64,000 nucleotides of DNA. Source: an uncultured Pelagibacteraceae bacterium. GTDB taxonomy: Bacteria > Pseudomonadota > Alphaproteobacteria > Pelagibacterales > Pelagibacteraceae. A model generated the notes under the pieces. It saw nothing but the letters and a program-made list of their open reading frames with translations. It was not told where the DNA came from and did no database searches. Position 1 is the stretch's first letter. Every line of letters starts with the position of its first letter. Made by a program: the position numbers and the translations under genes. Of this stretch, positions 16,532 through 26,553 are shown in pieces. The stretch spans positions 1 to 64,000 of the forward strand of contig CACMFU010000008.1 in the NCBI GenBank assembly GCA_902613065.1, read 5' to 3'.

Positions 16532-18907
16532 ATGTTAGCCAAATTTTATCAGAATAATATTTTAAAAAAACCAAGCTTAATTTTAATTTTATTATTAATT
16601 TGTTTATGTTTTTTTGGATATAACTCAAAAAAATTTAGACTTGATGCATCCTCTGAAACATTATTAATAGAAGGTGATCCAGATTTAAAATACCTTAATG
16701 AAATAAACGATAGATATGGTGCAAAAGAATTTTTAGTTCTTACATATACACCAAAAAAGAGAATGATAGACGAATCTTCTATTAAAAATCTATTAAAACT
16801 TAAAAACCAAATTCAACAACTTGACTGGGTACATAATGTAATCACACTATTAGATATTCCATTATTAAGCAGCTCTGATGATCCTCTTATTGAAAGACTA
16901 CAAAACTACTCAACACTAAAATCCCCAAACATTGATAAAGAAAGAGGATTTAATGAAATACTGAATAGTCCTGTTTTTAGAAATTTTGTTATCAGCGAGG
17001 ATGGTAAAACATCTGGGATTATAGTTTACTTAAAATCAAAAGATAAAGTTACTGAGTTTAAAAGTAAATTTGAGGAAGAATTATATAAAGATAATTTAAA
17101 AAAACAAAACCATCAAAATATTTTGGAAATAAGACAAATAATTAAAAATTTCGACTCAACTAGTAAAATTCATTTAGGAGGTATTCCTATGATCGCCGAT
17201 GATATGATGACCTTTATAAAAAAAGATATAATAGTTTTTGGACTTGGCGTTTTTGTATTTATTATTGCCACTCTTTGGTATGTTTTTAGAAAATTAATAT
17301 GGGTAATTGTCCCAATTAGTAGTTGTTTTTTTTCAGTATTAATAATGACTGGACTTTTAGGCCTCTTGGGATGGAAAGTTACTGTTATATCATCAAACTT
17401 TATTGCTTTAATGTTGATATTGACGATGGCTATGAATATTCACATCAGTACTAGGTATCTCCAACTTACAAAACAATTTCCAAAACTAAATAAATTTAAA
17501 ATTATTTCTTTAACAACTTCAAAAATGTTCTGGCCTATTTTATATACAGCCTTGACAACTATATTTGCATTTTTGTCATTAGTATTCAGCGAAATAAAAC
17601 CCATTATAGATTTTGGATTTATGATGACTTTTGGTTTAATAATTTCATTTCTTATTACCTTTAGTCTATTGCCAACATTAATTAATTTATTAAATTTTAA
17701 TAAAGTTTCTTTAAAAGAAGAGAAAGGGACCAAAATAACTAATTTTTTTAGCAATATTTCAGTTTCAAAGCAAAATACTATATTTGGGTCAACTTTAATA
17801 ATTATATTTCTAAGTATATTGGGAATTTCAAAACTCGAAGTTGAAAATAGTTTTATAAATTATTTTGATAAAAAAACAGAAATTTACAAAGGAATGAAAC
17901 TTATTGATGAAAAGTTGGGAGGTACAACTCCACTTGAGGTTATTTTAAAATTCCCAAAAAAAGATGAAATTGAACAAAAATCAGACGATGAAGAGGATGA
18001 TTGGGGTGATGAAGATGAAAATGATGAAAAATATTGGTTTACTAAAGATAAAATTAATAAAATAAGAAAAGTTCATAATTACTTAGATTCCTTGGAGCCA
18101 GTTGGAAAAGTTCTCTCTTTTTCCTCAATAATTGATGTTGCTACTCAATTAAATAATAATAAAGAGCTTGGATCCTTAGAAATGGGAGTTTTATATACTA
18201 AAATACCTGACAACATAAAAAAGGAGATTGTAGATCCTTATATTTCAATAAAAGACTCAGAGGCTAGAATAAGCTTAAGGATAAAAGACTCATTAGATAA
18301 TCTAAGGAGAAATGATTTACTTATTAAAATAAATTCAGATCTAGAAAATAAATTAAATTTAAAAAAAGATGAATATAAATTAGGTGGAGTATTAATTCTA
18401 TTTAATAATCTTTTACAAAGTTTATTTAAATCTCAAATTTTAACTCTGGGATTTGTTATGCTTGGAATTCTGATAATGTTTATCATTCTATTTAAAAATT
18501 TAAAATTAGCTTTAATAGGTGTTGTGCCAAATTTTATAGCAGCTTTTTTTATATTAGGTTTAATCGGATTATTAGGAATTCCTCTTGATATGATGACAAT
18601 TACAATAGCAGCAATAACTATAGGTATAGCTGTAGATAATAGCATTCATTATATTTATAGATTTAAAGAAGAGTATACAAAATTAAAAAGTTATAATAAG
18701 ACACTTAAATTGTGTCATTCAACAGTCGGTAAAGCTATTTTAAATACTTCAATTACAATAGTTTTTGGATTTTCAATTTTAGTAATGTCAAATTTTATAC
18801 CAACAATTTACTTTGGTGTATTCACGGGGGTTGCTATGTTACTTGCAATGGTTTCAGTTTTAACACTTTTACCTTCATTATTGCTTAGAATTAAACCATT
18901 CGATTAA
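16532..18907 (+). CDS. RND/MMPL-family membrane exporter
   Basis: A large inner-membrane protein of 791 residues with the RND plan: one helix near the N-terminus (about 14-32), a periplasmic domain, five helices (about 230-390), a sixth helix near 410, a second periplasmic domain (about 440-630) and five C-terminal helices. It resembles the sterol-sensing/MMPL branch (COG1033-like) rather than AcrB; substrates may be lipids or hopanoid-like molecules, but this is a guess. An unusual acidic stretch, SDDEEDDWGDEDENDE, sits around residues 484-500. It overlaps cvpA by one base. Confidence 0.82.
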   Translation: MLAKFYQNNILKKPSLILILLLICLCFFGYNSKKFRLDASSETLLIEGDPDLKYLNEINDRYGAKEFLVLTYTPKKRMIDESSIKNLLKLKNQIQQLDWVHNVITLLDIPLLSSSDDPLIERLQNYSTLKSPNIDKERGFNEILNSPVFRNFVISEDGKTSGIIVYLKSKDKVTEFKSKFEEELYKDNLKKQNHQNILEIRQIIKNFDSTSKIHLGGIPMIADDMMTFIKKDIIVFGLGVFVFIIATLWYVFRKLIWVIVPISSCFFSVLIMTGLLGLLGWKVTVISSNFIALMLILTMAMNIHISTRYLQLTKQFPKLNKFKIISLTTSKMFWPILYTALTTIFAFLSLVFSEIKPIIDFGFMMTFGLIISFLITFSLLPTLINLLNFNKVSLKEEKGTKITNFFSNISVSKQNTIFGSTLIIIFLSILGISKLEVENSFINYFDKKTEIYKGMKLIDEKLGGTTPLEVILKFPKKDEIEQKSDDEEDDWGDEDENDEKYWFTKDKINKIRKVHNYLDSLEPVGKVLSFSSIIDVATQLNNNKELGSLEMGVLYTKIPDNIKKEIVDPYISIKDSEARISLRIKDSLDNLRRNDLLIKINSDLENKLNLKKDEYKLGGVLILFNNLLQSLFKSQILTLGFVMLGILIMFIILFKNLKLALIGVVPNFIAAFFILGLIGLLGIPLDMMTITIAAITIGIAVDNSIHYIYRFKEEYTKLKSYNKTLKLCHSTVGKAILNTSITIVFGFSILVMSNFIPTIYFGVFTGVAMLLAMVSVLTLLPSLLLRIKPFD

Positions 18908-19452
18908 TGATTGAAGCTTTTCAGGATTTTTTAATACAAGTAACATTATTTGATTATATTTTTTTTGTAGCAACCATTTATTTTTTAATTCAAGGATCCA
19001 GAAAAGGTTTTGTTTTAGGTTTGTTGTCAGCTGCCAAATGGGTTTTGGCATATATTTTAACAATTTATTTATTTCCGAAAGTAAAGCCTTACTTTGAAGG
19101 TATTTTAGATAGTGAATATGTTATTGATATAACTGTTGGTATAATATTGTTTATTTTAATAATATTTCTTATTCTTTTAGGAAATAAAGCAATAAGTAAA
19201 GTTGTTACTTACACTGGGTTAGGTTCAATCGATAAAGTTTTTGGTTTTTTCTTTGGAATCGCTAAGAGCTATGTTCTAATTGTTTGTTTGTTCACAGCCA
19301 TTGACGTCATCTACGATAGCAAAAAATGGCCGTTAAATTTAAAAGATTCGTTAACATTTCCTTGGGTTGAAAAAGGTAGTATCTATCTTATAAAGGTATT
19401 TCCAAATCAAAAACAATATGAAGACGCTAAAGAAAAAGTTCAAGATGTATAA
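18907..19452 (+). CDS. cvpA: CvpA family membrane protein
   Basis: The 181 residues have four predicted membrane helices and the CvpA signature YFLIQGSRKGFVLGLLSA near the N-terminus. CvpA was named for colicin V production, and the family is often linked to purF, as here, with an 8-bp overlap; its molecular role remains uncertain. The start shares a base with the stop of the upstream RND gene, so the three genes are probably one transcript. Confidence 0.88.
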   Translation: MIEAFQDFLIQVTLFDYIFFVATIYFLIQGSRKGFVLGLLSAAKWVLAYILTIYLFPKVKPYFEGILDSEYVIDITVGIILFILIIFLILLGNKAISKVVTYTGLGSIDKVFGFFFGIAKSYVLIVCLFTAIDVIYDSKKWPLNLKDSLTFPWVEKGSIYLIKVFPNQKQYEDAKEKVQDV

Positions 19453-20887
19453 CCCAAAATTAAAAGAGGAATGTGCCGTCTTTGGTATAAGTAATACACC
19501 AGAAGCATCTACTTTAACCGCTTTAGGACTTCATGCGTTACAACATAGAGGTCAAGAGGGTTGTGGAATTGTATCATTTGATGGCGAAAAATATCACTCC
19601 GAAAAAAGATTTGGTTTAGTTGGTGACAACTTTAATGATGAAAAAGTTTTGAAAAACTTACCAGGAAATTATGCGATAGGTCACAATAGATATTCTACAA
19701 CTGGCGGAACTGCTTTAAGAAATGTACAACCGTTCTTTGCTGATACTAATTCAGGTGGAATTGGAGTTGCACATAATGGCAACCTAACAAATGCCATAAC
19801 ACTTAGAAATAAAATGGTTGAAGAAGGCTCAATTTTTTACACAACATCAGATACTGAAACCATCGTAAAACTAATAGCAAAATCAAAAAGACCAAAGACA
19901 ATTGATAAAGTTATTGATGCTCTGTTTCAAATTCAAGGGGGATATGCATTAGCAATGATGACACAAAATACTCTTATTGGAGTAAGAGATCCTTATGGAA
20001 TTAGACCTCTAGTTATTGGAAAATTAAAAAACTCTTATGTTTTTGCATCTGAGACATGTGCTTTTGATATTATTGGTGCAAAATTTGTTAGAGAAGTTGA
20101 TAATGGTGAAATTGTTTATGTAGAAAATGATGAATTAAAAAGTATTAAGCCTTTTCCTCAAAAAAAAGTAAGACCATGTGTATTTGAATATATTTATTTC
20201 TCAAGACCAGATAGTATTTTAAATGGTAAAACTGCTTATGAATATCGGAAAAGATTTGGAGCAGAATTAGCAAAAGAAGATAATTTAGATGCTGACTTAG
20301 TTGTACCTGTACCAGATTCTGGAAATGCAGCTGCGTTGGGTTATGCCGAGAAAAAAAAAATAAACTTTGATTTAGGTTTAATAAGAAATCATTATGTTGG
20401 TAGAACTTTTATAGAACCATCGCAGCAAATTAGAAGTTTAGGAGTTAAATTAAAGCTAAATGCGAATATTTCAGTTATAAAAAATAAAAAAATTATTTTG
20501 GTTGATGATTCTCTTGTAAGAGGAACAACCTCATCAAAAATTGTAAAAATGTTATATGATAATGGTGCTAAAGAAATACATGTGAGAATAGCAAGTCCAG
20601 AAATAAAATATCCAGATTTTTATGGTGTTGATACACCAACAAAAAAAGAGCTGTTAGCAGCGAATAAATCAGTAGATGAAATAAAAGAATTTATAAAAGC
20701 AAAATCACTTAAATTTTTAACCTTAAATGGTTTATATCGAGGAATGGGTTTTGAAAAGAGAAATGATGCTTATCCTCAATTAACTGATCATCATTTTACT
20801 GGTGATTATCCGGTAAAAATAATTGATGAACTTGGAGAAGATAAAGTTACACAATTATCATTATTAAGTACAGGATCGAGCAATTAA
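19445..20887 (+). CDS. purF: Amidophosphoribosyltransferase
   Basis: First committed step of purine synthesis: PRPP plus glutamine gives phosphoribosylamine. I prefer the ATG at 19445 (480 residues, MYNPKLKEECAVFGI), which overlaps the cvpA stop; an earlier in-frame ATG at 19418 adds nine non-conserved residues. Cys10 would be the Ntn nucleophile after removal of a nine-residue propeptide. The PRPP site is IILVDDSLVRGTTSS. The C-terminal CxxCFTGDYP found in Fe-S forms is here LTDHHFTGDYP, so the [4Fe-4S] cluster is probably absent. Confidence 0.95.
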   Translation: MYNPKLKEECAVFGISNTPEASTLTALGLHALQHRGQEGCGIVSFDGEKYHSEKRFGLVGDNFNDEKVLKNLPGNYAIGHNRYSTTGGTALRNVQPFFADTNSGGIGVAHNGNLTNAITLRNKMVEEGSIFYTTSDTETIVKLIAKSKRPKTIDKVIDALFQIQGGYALAMMTQNTLIGVRDPYGIRPLVIGKLKNSYVFASETCAFDIIGAKFVREVDNGEIVYVENDELKSIKPFPQKKVRPCVFEYIYFSRPDSILNGKTAYEYRKRFGAELAKEDNLDADLVVPVPDSGNAAALGYAEKKKINFDLGLIRNHYVGRTFIEPSQQIRSLGVKLKLNANISVIKNKKIILVDDSLVRGTTSSKIVKMLYDNGAKEIHVRIASPEIKYPDFYGVDTPTKKELLAANKSVDEIKEFIKAKSLKFLTLNGLYRGMGFEKRNDAYPQLTDHHFTGDYPVKIIDELGEDKVTQLSLLSTGSSN

Positions 20888-21444
20888 TGAAAAAAGTAAA
20901 TTTTACTGAAATGAAAAATGGTTCAAAAGAAGATTATGAATTATTAGAAAAATATGAAAAAAATTTTGAACGTAAGACAGCGAATAGATTGCTCAAATAT
21001 CTTGCAAGTCAAACTACAACTCTTGAGGGTTATCAAATAACTAGATTAGAACATTCCTTGCAAGCAGCAACAAGAGCTTACAAGAATGGAGAAAGTGAGG
21101 AGATGGTTGTAGCAACTTTACTTCATGACATAGGGGATGACTTGGCGCCTATGAATCATTCTCAATATGCTGCTTCAATAATCAGACCTTATGTTTCAGA
21201 AAAAACATATTGGATAATACTTCATCATGGACTTTTTCAAACTTATTACAGTGCTCATCATTTAGGGGGTGACAGAAACGCTAGGGACAAATTCAAGGAC
21301 CACAAATATTATCAAGATACAGTTGATTTTTGTGAAAAATATGACCAGTCTTCTTTTGATCCTAACTACAAATCAATGTCTTTAGAAGAGTTTGAACCAA
21401 TGGTGAAAAAGATATTTGATAGAAAACCTTTTTATCATCACTAA
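20887..21444 (+). CDS. HD-domain protein with PhnZ/TmpB-like diiron oxygenase ligand pattern
   Basis: The 185-residue protein has an HD fold signature with candidate ligands H56 (RLEHSLQAA), H80-D81 (LLHDIGD), H91, H114 (LHHG) and D153 (EKYDQSSFD). The 24-residue spacing from H56 to H80 equals that from H34 to H58 in PhnZ as I recall it, and the later ligands align with one small gap. PhnZ, TmpB and MIOX are mixed-valent diiron oxygenases that use HD domains to cleave C-P or C-C bonds. No PhnY-like partner is adjacent; the gene overlaps purF by one base. A hydrolytic role cannot be excluded. Confidence 0.7.
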   Translation: MKKVNFTEMKNGSKEDYELLEKYEKNFERKTANRLLKYLASQTTTLEGYQITRLEHSLQAATRAYKNGESEEMVVATLLHDIGDDLAPMNHSQYAASIIRPYVSEKTYWIILHHGLFQTYYSAHHLGGDRNARDKFKDHKYYQDTVDFCEKYDQSSFDPNYKSMSLEEFEPMVKKIFDRKPFYHH

Positions 21445-21459
21445 TTTTTAAAAGAAAAC

Positions 21460-23409
21460 ATGACTAATAAACTAAAGGAAGAGAAAAGTCCGTATTTAAA
21501 ACAACATAAAGATAATCCAGTTAACTGGTTTGCTTGGAATAAAGAAAGTTTAGAACAAGCAAAAAAAGAAAAAAAACCAATATTTCTTAGTGTTGGATAT
21601 GCGAGTTGTCATTGGTGTCATGTTATGGCTCATGAAAGTTTTGAAGATGATGAAACAGCTAAAATAATGAATGAAAAATTTATAAACATTAAAGTTGATA
21701 GAGAAGAAAGACCTGATTTAGATTATGTTTTTCAAAGAAGTTTATCTATTTTAACAGGAGCACAAGGAGGTTGGCCTTTATCGATGTTTCTTGATGAAAA
21801 TGGAGTTCCTTTTACTGGTGGAACTTATTTCCCACCAAAAGAAATGCATGGAAGACCAGATTTTCAAAAAGTTCTAAATAATGTTTCTGACGTATATAAT
21901 AAGAATAGAGAAAAAATTCTCGATCAAGCACCCCAAATGCAAGAAATATTTGGTAAAATTAATCAAAGATCGGCAGTATTAAATCAATCATTAGAGCCAT
22001 TTTTAGAAAAAATTATACAACACCTTGATAAAGATAATGGAAGTTTCAAGGGAGCTCCTAAGTTTCCTCAATTTTATTTGTTTGATGCAATGTTTTATTT
22101 TTATTTAAAAACGGGAAAAGAGGAATACTTTAAACCAGTTGAGACTTTACTCTATAATATTTCTTCAAAAGGAATGTATGATCATTTAGCTGGTGGTATA
22201 GCAAGATATACAGTTGATGAAAATTGGATTATCCCCCACTTTGAAAAAATGCTTTATGATAATATTCAATATATTGGGTTGCTAAACAAGTTTTTTCAAA
22301 AAACTAATAATCTTTATTATAAGAAAAAGTTAGAGCAAACTATAGATTTTATTAATTCAGAATTTAAAAATGATTTTGATCTTTATGGGTCTGCATATGA
22401 TGCTGATAGCGATGGCGTTGAAGGAAAATATTATGTATGGAATTATGCAGAACTAAAAAATACTCTTGGTCCTAAATTTAATTTATTTGCAAAAAAATAT
22501 AATTTAACTGAAGAGGGAAATTTTGAAGGTAATAATATTTTAATAGAAACTCATAATAAACTTTCTGATGATGAGATTAAAGAAATCTCAAACACAGAAA
22601 AAACATTATTAGATCAAAGAAACAAACGTACTAAACCATTATTTGATGATAAATCTCAAACTGATCAAAATTGTTTTTTATTAGAAACTCTTCTTCTTTC
22701 ATCGCTAGTAACTGATAATGAAGAACTAAAACAAAATACTCTTGATAATATTAAGATATTGGAAAAATATTTGTCAGATAAAATTTTCCATTGCTATCAA
22801 GACACAGAGATTGACGCTTTTTTGGAAGATTACGTATACTATGCTAGTCTTTTGATAACTATTTATGAATTAGATGGTGACGTTAAATACATCGAAAAAG
22901 CAAAAGGTATTTTAATAAAAACCTGGGAATACTTCTTTGATAAAAAATCAGGCTTAATGCAGAAAAATAAAATATTAGACAATGACCTATTTGTGCAACC
23001 AGTAGATCTAAATGATAATAATATACCGAATGGAAATAGTGTATATTTAAACTTATGCAACAAGCTATATATAATAACTAGTGATAAAATATGGTTTGAA
23101 AAAATTGATATTTTAAAGAAAAGTTTCCACCAAGTTTTAAACTCAAACTTTGCACAAATGTTTAGTTTTGTTAAATCATTGGATATTTGTAATGAAAGTA
23201 TATCTTTTGCAATTCATGGAAAGCAAAATTTAGATCCTAATATAAAAAAGTACTTGCAAAAAAAATTTTTTACTAGAGCTACATTTAAATATCTAGATAA
23301 TGAAGTAAAAGAGGCAAAAATTGTTATATGTAAAAATCAAACTTGCTCTAACAAATTAAGTAATATAAAGGAAATTGAAGATTATCTAAAAAGAAACAAT
23401 ATAAGCTAA
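21460..23409 (+). CDS. DUF255 (YyaL/SPATA20-like) thioredoxin-domain protein
   Basis: A 649-residue protein with an N-terminal thioredoxin-like DUF255 domain (SVGYASCHWCHVMAHESF, with CHWC as the redox motif, about 46-63), then an (alpha/alpha)6-barrel-like region resembling N-acylglucosamine epimerase folds, including GGIARYTVDENWIIPHFEKM. Family members are widespread but their reaction is poorly defined. It starts 15 bp after the HD gene and overlaps the next gene by one base, placing it in a run with glutathione synthesis genes, which would suit a redox role. Confidence 0.9.
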   Translation: MTNKLKEEKSPYLKQHKDNPVNWFAWNKESLEQAKKEKKPIFLSVGYASCHWCHVMAHESFEDDETAKIMNEKFINIKVDREERPDLDYVFQRSLSILTGAQGGWPLSMFLDENGVPFTGGTYFPPKEMHGRPDFQKVLNNVSDVYNKNREKILDQAPQMQEIFGKINQRSAVLNQSLEPFLEKIIQHLDKDNGSFKGAPKFPQFYLFDAMFYFYLKTGKEEYFKPVETLLYNISSKGMYDHLAGGIARYTVDENWIIPHFEKMLYDNIQYIGLLNKFFQKTNNLYYKKKLEQTIDFINSEFKNDFDLYGSAYDADSDGVEGKYYVWNYAELKNTLGPKFNLFAKKYNLTEEGNFEGNNILIETHNKLSDDEIKEISNTEKTLLDQRNKRTKPLFDDKSQTDQNCFLLETLLLSSLVTDNEELKQNTLDNIKILEKYLSDKIFHCYQDTEIDAFLEDYVYYASLLITIYELDGDVKYIEKAKGILIKTWEYFFDKKSGLMQKNKILDNDLFVQPVDLNDNNIPNGNSVYLNLCNKLYIITSDKIWFEKIDILKKSFHQVLNSNFAQMFSFVKSLDICNESISFAIHGKQNLDPNIKKYLQKKFFTRATFKYLDNEVKEAKIVICKNQTCSNKLSNIKEIEDYLKRNNIS

Positions 23410-24704
23410 TGATAGAAACAAAGGAACAAATAATAGAACATTTTAAGTCAGGCTCAAAGGATAAATCTAATTTGAAGATTGGAGTTGAGCATGAAAAATT
23501 TATTTTTGATAAAAAAACAAATACGAGAATAGATTATCCCAAAATCAAGAAAATGTTTGAAAATTTATATGAGTTTGGCTGGAAACCTATTTTTGAGGAA
23601 AAAAATCCAATAGCGTTAACTAAGAATGGTAAAAGTATTACTTTAGAACCTGGCAATCAAATAGAGCTTTCTGGAGCAAAATTAAATAATATTCATGAAG
23701 CTTGTGCTGAATCTCATGAATATTTATTTGAGTTAAATCAGGTAATTGAAAAATTAGATTTTAAAATAGTAAGCTCTGGATATGATCCTATATCTAAACT
23801 TGAGGATATACCTAATAATCCAAAAAAAAGGTATGAGGTTATGACGAAAGATATGCCTGTTGGAGGAAAACTAAGTTTGGATATGATGTATAAAACTGCA
23901 GGTACGCAATTAAATTTAGATTATACCTCAGAAGAAGATTTTATAAAAAAATTTAAGTTGGCGAATAATTTAGTTCCAATATCTATCGGACTTTTTGCAA
24001 ATTCCTCATTAGTTGAAAAAAGTAATAGTGGATACTTATCTTACAGATCTAAAGTTTGGCAAGAAACATCTAGAGGTGGATTGCCTGAGTTTTTTTTAAA
24101 AGATGTAAATTTTGAAAAATACGCAGATTATATTATGAATTATCCAATCTTATTTTTACAAAGTGAAGGTAATTATATATCTGGAAAAAAATATTTATTT
24201 AAAAACTTTATGAATGGAGAAATTAAAGAAATTGGAAATAAAATTCCTAGTGCTAATGATCTTGATACACATTTAGGAACAATATTTACAGAGAACAGAT
24301 TGAAACAATATATTGAATTAAGATCAATGGATGCGTGCGGATGGGAGTGTTTATGTGCTGGTCCTTCCCTATTCACTGGATTACTTTATGGAAATCTGGA
24401 AGAAGCTTTAGATTTAATTAAAAATTGGGAAGCTAATGAAGTGCTTTCAGCTTATAAAAATGCCCCTAAAAATGGCTTAAAAACTAATTTGATGGGCAAG
24501 GATATTTCGTATTGGGCAGAGAGACTATTAGACATATCAAAATCAGGATTAAAAAAGAGAGACTTTTTAAATAGAAAAAAATTAAGTGAAGCAAAGTTTT
24601 TAGATCACTTAGAAAAAATTGTAAAAAATAAAAAAACAAATGCTGATAATATAATAAGTAAGTATTCAAATTCCGAAAATTTGAATGATTTATATGACCA
24701 ATAA
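23409..24704 (+). CDS. gshA: Glutamate-cysteine ligase (alphaproteobacterial/plant type)
   Basis: First step of glutathione synthesis: ATP-dependent joining of glutamate to cysteine. The 431 residues carry LKIGVEHEKFIFD near the N-terminus (substrate/Mg site), SKLEDIPNNPKKRYEVM, AGTQLNLDY and RLKQYIELRSMDACG, typical of the GCS2/plant-type class used by alphaproteobacteria. The next gene encodes a glutathione synthetase-like ATP-grasp enzyme, which supports the assignment. EgtA-type ligases are related, but no ergothioneine genes are nearby. Confidence 0.9.
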   Translation: MIETKEQIIEHFKSGSKDKSNLKIGVEHEKFIFDKKTNTRIDYPKIKKMFENLYEFGWKPIFEEKNPIALTKNGKSITLEPGNQIELSGAKLNNIHEACAESHEYLFELNQVIEKLDFKIVSSGYDPISKLEDIPNNPKKRYEVMTKDMPVGGKLSLDMMYKTAGTQLNLDYTSEEDFIKKFKLANNLVPISIGLFANSSLVEKSNSGYLSYRSKVWQETSRGGLPEFFLKDVNFEKYADYIMNYPILFLQSEGNYISGKKYLFKNFMNGEIKEIGNKIPSANDLDTHLGTIFTENRLKQYIELRSMDACGWECLCAGPSLFTGLLYGNLEEALDLIKNWEANEVLSAYKNAPKNGLKTNLMGKDISYWAERLLDISKSGLKKRDFLNRKKLSEAKFLDHLEKIVKNKKTNADNIISKYSNSENLNDLYDQ

Positions 24705-25617
24705 AATTGTTGCTATACAAGGTGATAATTTAAAAAAAATAAATATCAAAACAGATACTACTATTTTTTTAGCTCACGAAGCTCAAAACAAGGGTTATAA
24801 ATTATTTTATTATTATCCAGAAAATTTATCGAATATAAGAGGAAAAACTGTAAGTGAAGGGTATTTTATTAAAATTGATTATTCAAAAAAGAAATTTTAT
24901 AAAATTTTAAAAAAATCAAAATTAGACTTATCCTTTGCGAAATATATTTTAATCAGACAGGATCCACCTTTTAACTTGGAATATATATCTACAACCTTAA
25001 TGTTAGATAGAATCAAAGATAAAACAAAAATTATTAATGATCCTACTTCAGTAAGAAATATTTCAGAAAAATTTTATTCTTTAAATTTTAAAAATTATAT
25101 GGCGGATACAATATTTACTAAAGATTTGATTGAAATTAAAAAATTTTTCAAAAAGCATAAAAAGATAATAATTAAACCTATTCATAGCTATGGTGGCAAT
25201 GATATAAATCTTATTTCAGGAAAGCTTAATTTGCTTAAAATAAAACAAATATTGAAAAAACATGGTCACATTATGTGTCAAAAATTTTTAAATAAAATTA
25301 AGTTTGGAGATAAAAGAGTTTTTATTATAAATGGTAAGGTTTGTGGAGCTATATCTAGAGTTCCAAAATCAGGATCAATATTGAGCAATATGAGCAAAGG
25401 TGCAAAACCTAAAATCGCATTTTTAAGCAATAAAGAGCTAAAAGTTTCAAATATTATTGCAAAAAAAATTAAGAAAGACGGAATATACTTTGCAGGAATA
25501 GACTTCATTGATGGAAAGTTAAATGGAGATATAAATGTAACATCACCAACGGGTATAAAAACATATTTTGATTTATCTCAGATAAACTTGGCTAAGACTT
25601 TTTGGAAAGGTTTATAG
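24694..25617 (+). CDS. gshB: Glutathione synthetase
   Basis: Second step of glutathione synthesis: adds glycine to gamma-glutamylcysteine. The ATP-grasp protein (307 residues from the ATG at 24694) has LIRQDPPFNLEYI (about 88-100), the ATP-binding IIKPIHSYGGNDI and the C-terminal INVTSPTGI, all diagnostic of bacterial GshB. An in-frame ATG three codons earlier (24685) is also possible. It overlaps gshA by 11 bp. Requiring glycine, it links to the glycine-related genes elsewhere in the window. Confidence 0.92.
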   Translation: MTNKIVAIQGDNLKKINIKTDTTIFLAHEAQNKGYKLFYYYPENLSNIRGKTVSEGYFIKIDYSKKKFYKILKKSKLDLSFAKYILIRQDPPFNLEYISTTLMLDRIKDKTKIINDPTSVRNISEKFYSLNFKNYMADTIFTKDLIEIKKFFKKHKKIIIKPIHSYGGNDINLISGKLNLLKIKQILKKHGHIMCQKFLNKIKFGDKRVFIINGKVCGAISRVPKSGSILSNMSKGAKPKIAFLSNKELKVSNIIAKKIKKDGIYFAGIDFIDGKLNGDINVTSPTGIKTYFDLSQINLAKTFWKGL

Positions 25618-26484
25618 TTGAAAAATTTGTCAAATCAGCAAAAAGGATCATCCCTTGCATTTATAGCTGTGATGTTTATCACACCAGATTCACTTTTTAT
25701 AAGATTATCTTCTATAGATACTTGGGGATTATTGTTTTATAGAGGTGCGATACCATTTGTAGCTGTATTAATTGGACTTCTCATATTTTATAAAAAAAAC
25801 TTTATTAAAGCATTTTTGAATGTTGGTTATGCTGGTATATTTTATATTATTAGTTTTTCGATTTGTAACATCACATTTATAATTTCAATACAAAATACAA
25901 ATGTAGCAAATACATTAATAATGATTGCAATGGCACCCATGCTTTCAGCAATCCTTGGTGCAATATTTTTAAAAGAGGTTCCCGATAAGAAGACTTGGAT
26001 AGCTATAGCTATTACTTTAGTAGCTGTAATATATATATTCTACGACTCTCTAGAGATGGGTAACTTATTTGGTGATCTTATGGGTATAACAACAGCTTTT
26101 GGACTCGCCACCAACGCGGTAATAATCAGGTCGGCAAAAGATAGAGATTTGCTACCTTCAGCAGTTGTCGGTAAGCTTACAGTAGCTCTATTTGCTCTCT
26201 TTTTCGTTGAAAGTTATGAGTTAGTTGAAAAAGACCTGATTTATATACCTTTAATGTGTATTTTGTGTGTAGCAATACCATTCGTTTTGGTGACTATTGC
26301 TCCAAGATTTATACCTGCCGAGGAAGTGAATCTGTTTTTTCTTCTTGAGACCATTTTAGGACCCATTTGGGTTTGGTTAGTTATCAAAGAGCAGCCTAGT
26401 CTAGAGACAATAGTTGGTGGACTTGTAATTATATTCACAATAGCTGTTCACTCTTATCTAAAATTAAAATCTTCTTCTAAGTAA
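25618..26484 (+). CDS. EamA/DMT family transporter (first of three)
   Basis: A 288-residue membrane protein with about ten helices in two EamA repeats, a family of metabolite and amino-acid transporters. The likely start is a TTG directly after the gshB stop; the next in-frame ATG would cut into the first helix. Landmarks are NTNVANTLIMIAMAPMLSA and the C-terminal ETILGPIWVWLVIKEQP. Being in the gshA-gshB run suggests a thiol, amino-acid or breakdown-product substrate, but this is inference. Confidence 0.87.
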   Translation: MKNLSNQQKGSSLAFIAVMFITPDSLFIRLSSIDTWGLLFYRGAIPFVAVLIGLLIFYKKNFIKAFLNVGYAGIFYIISFSICNITFIISIQNTNVANTLIMIAMAPMLSAILGAIFLKEVPDKKTWIAIAITLVAVIYIFYDSLEMGNLFGDLMGITTAFGLATNAVIIRSAKDRDLLPSAVVGKLTVALFALFFVESYELVEKDLIYIPLMCILCVAIPFVLVTIAPRFIPAEEVNLFFLLETILGPIWVWLVIKEQPSLETIVGGLVIIFTIAVHSYLKLKSSSK

Positions 26485-26553
26485 ATTATTTTTCTTTTTG
26501 TCACAAATTTGTCTTGATTTAAAATTAGATCGCCCATAAACACCGCTAATTTT

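Noticed and set aside
26503-26512. Palindrome ACAAATTTGT upstream of the MFS gene as an operator
   Set aside because: Ten AT-rich bases occur easily by chance at this base composition, and no second copy is nearby.
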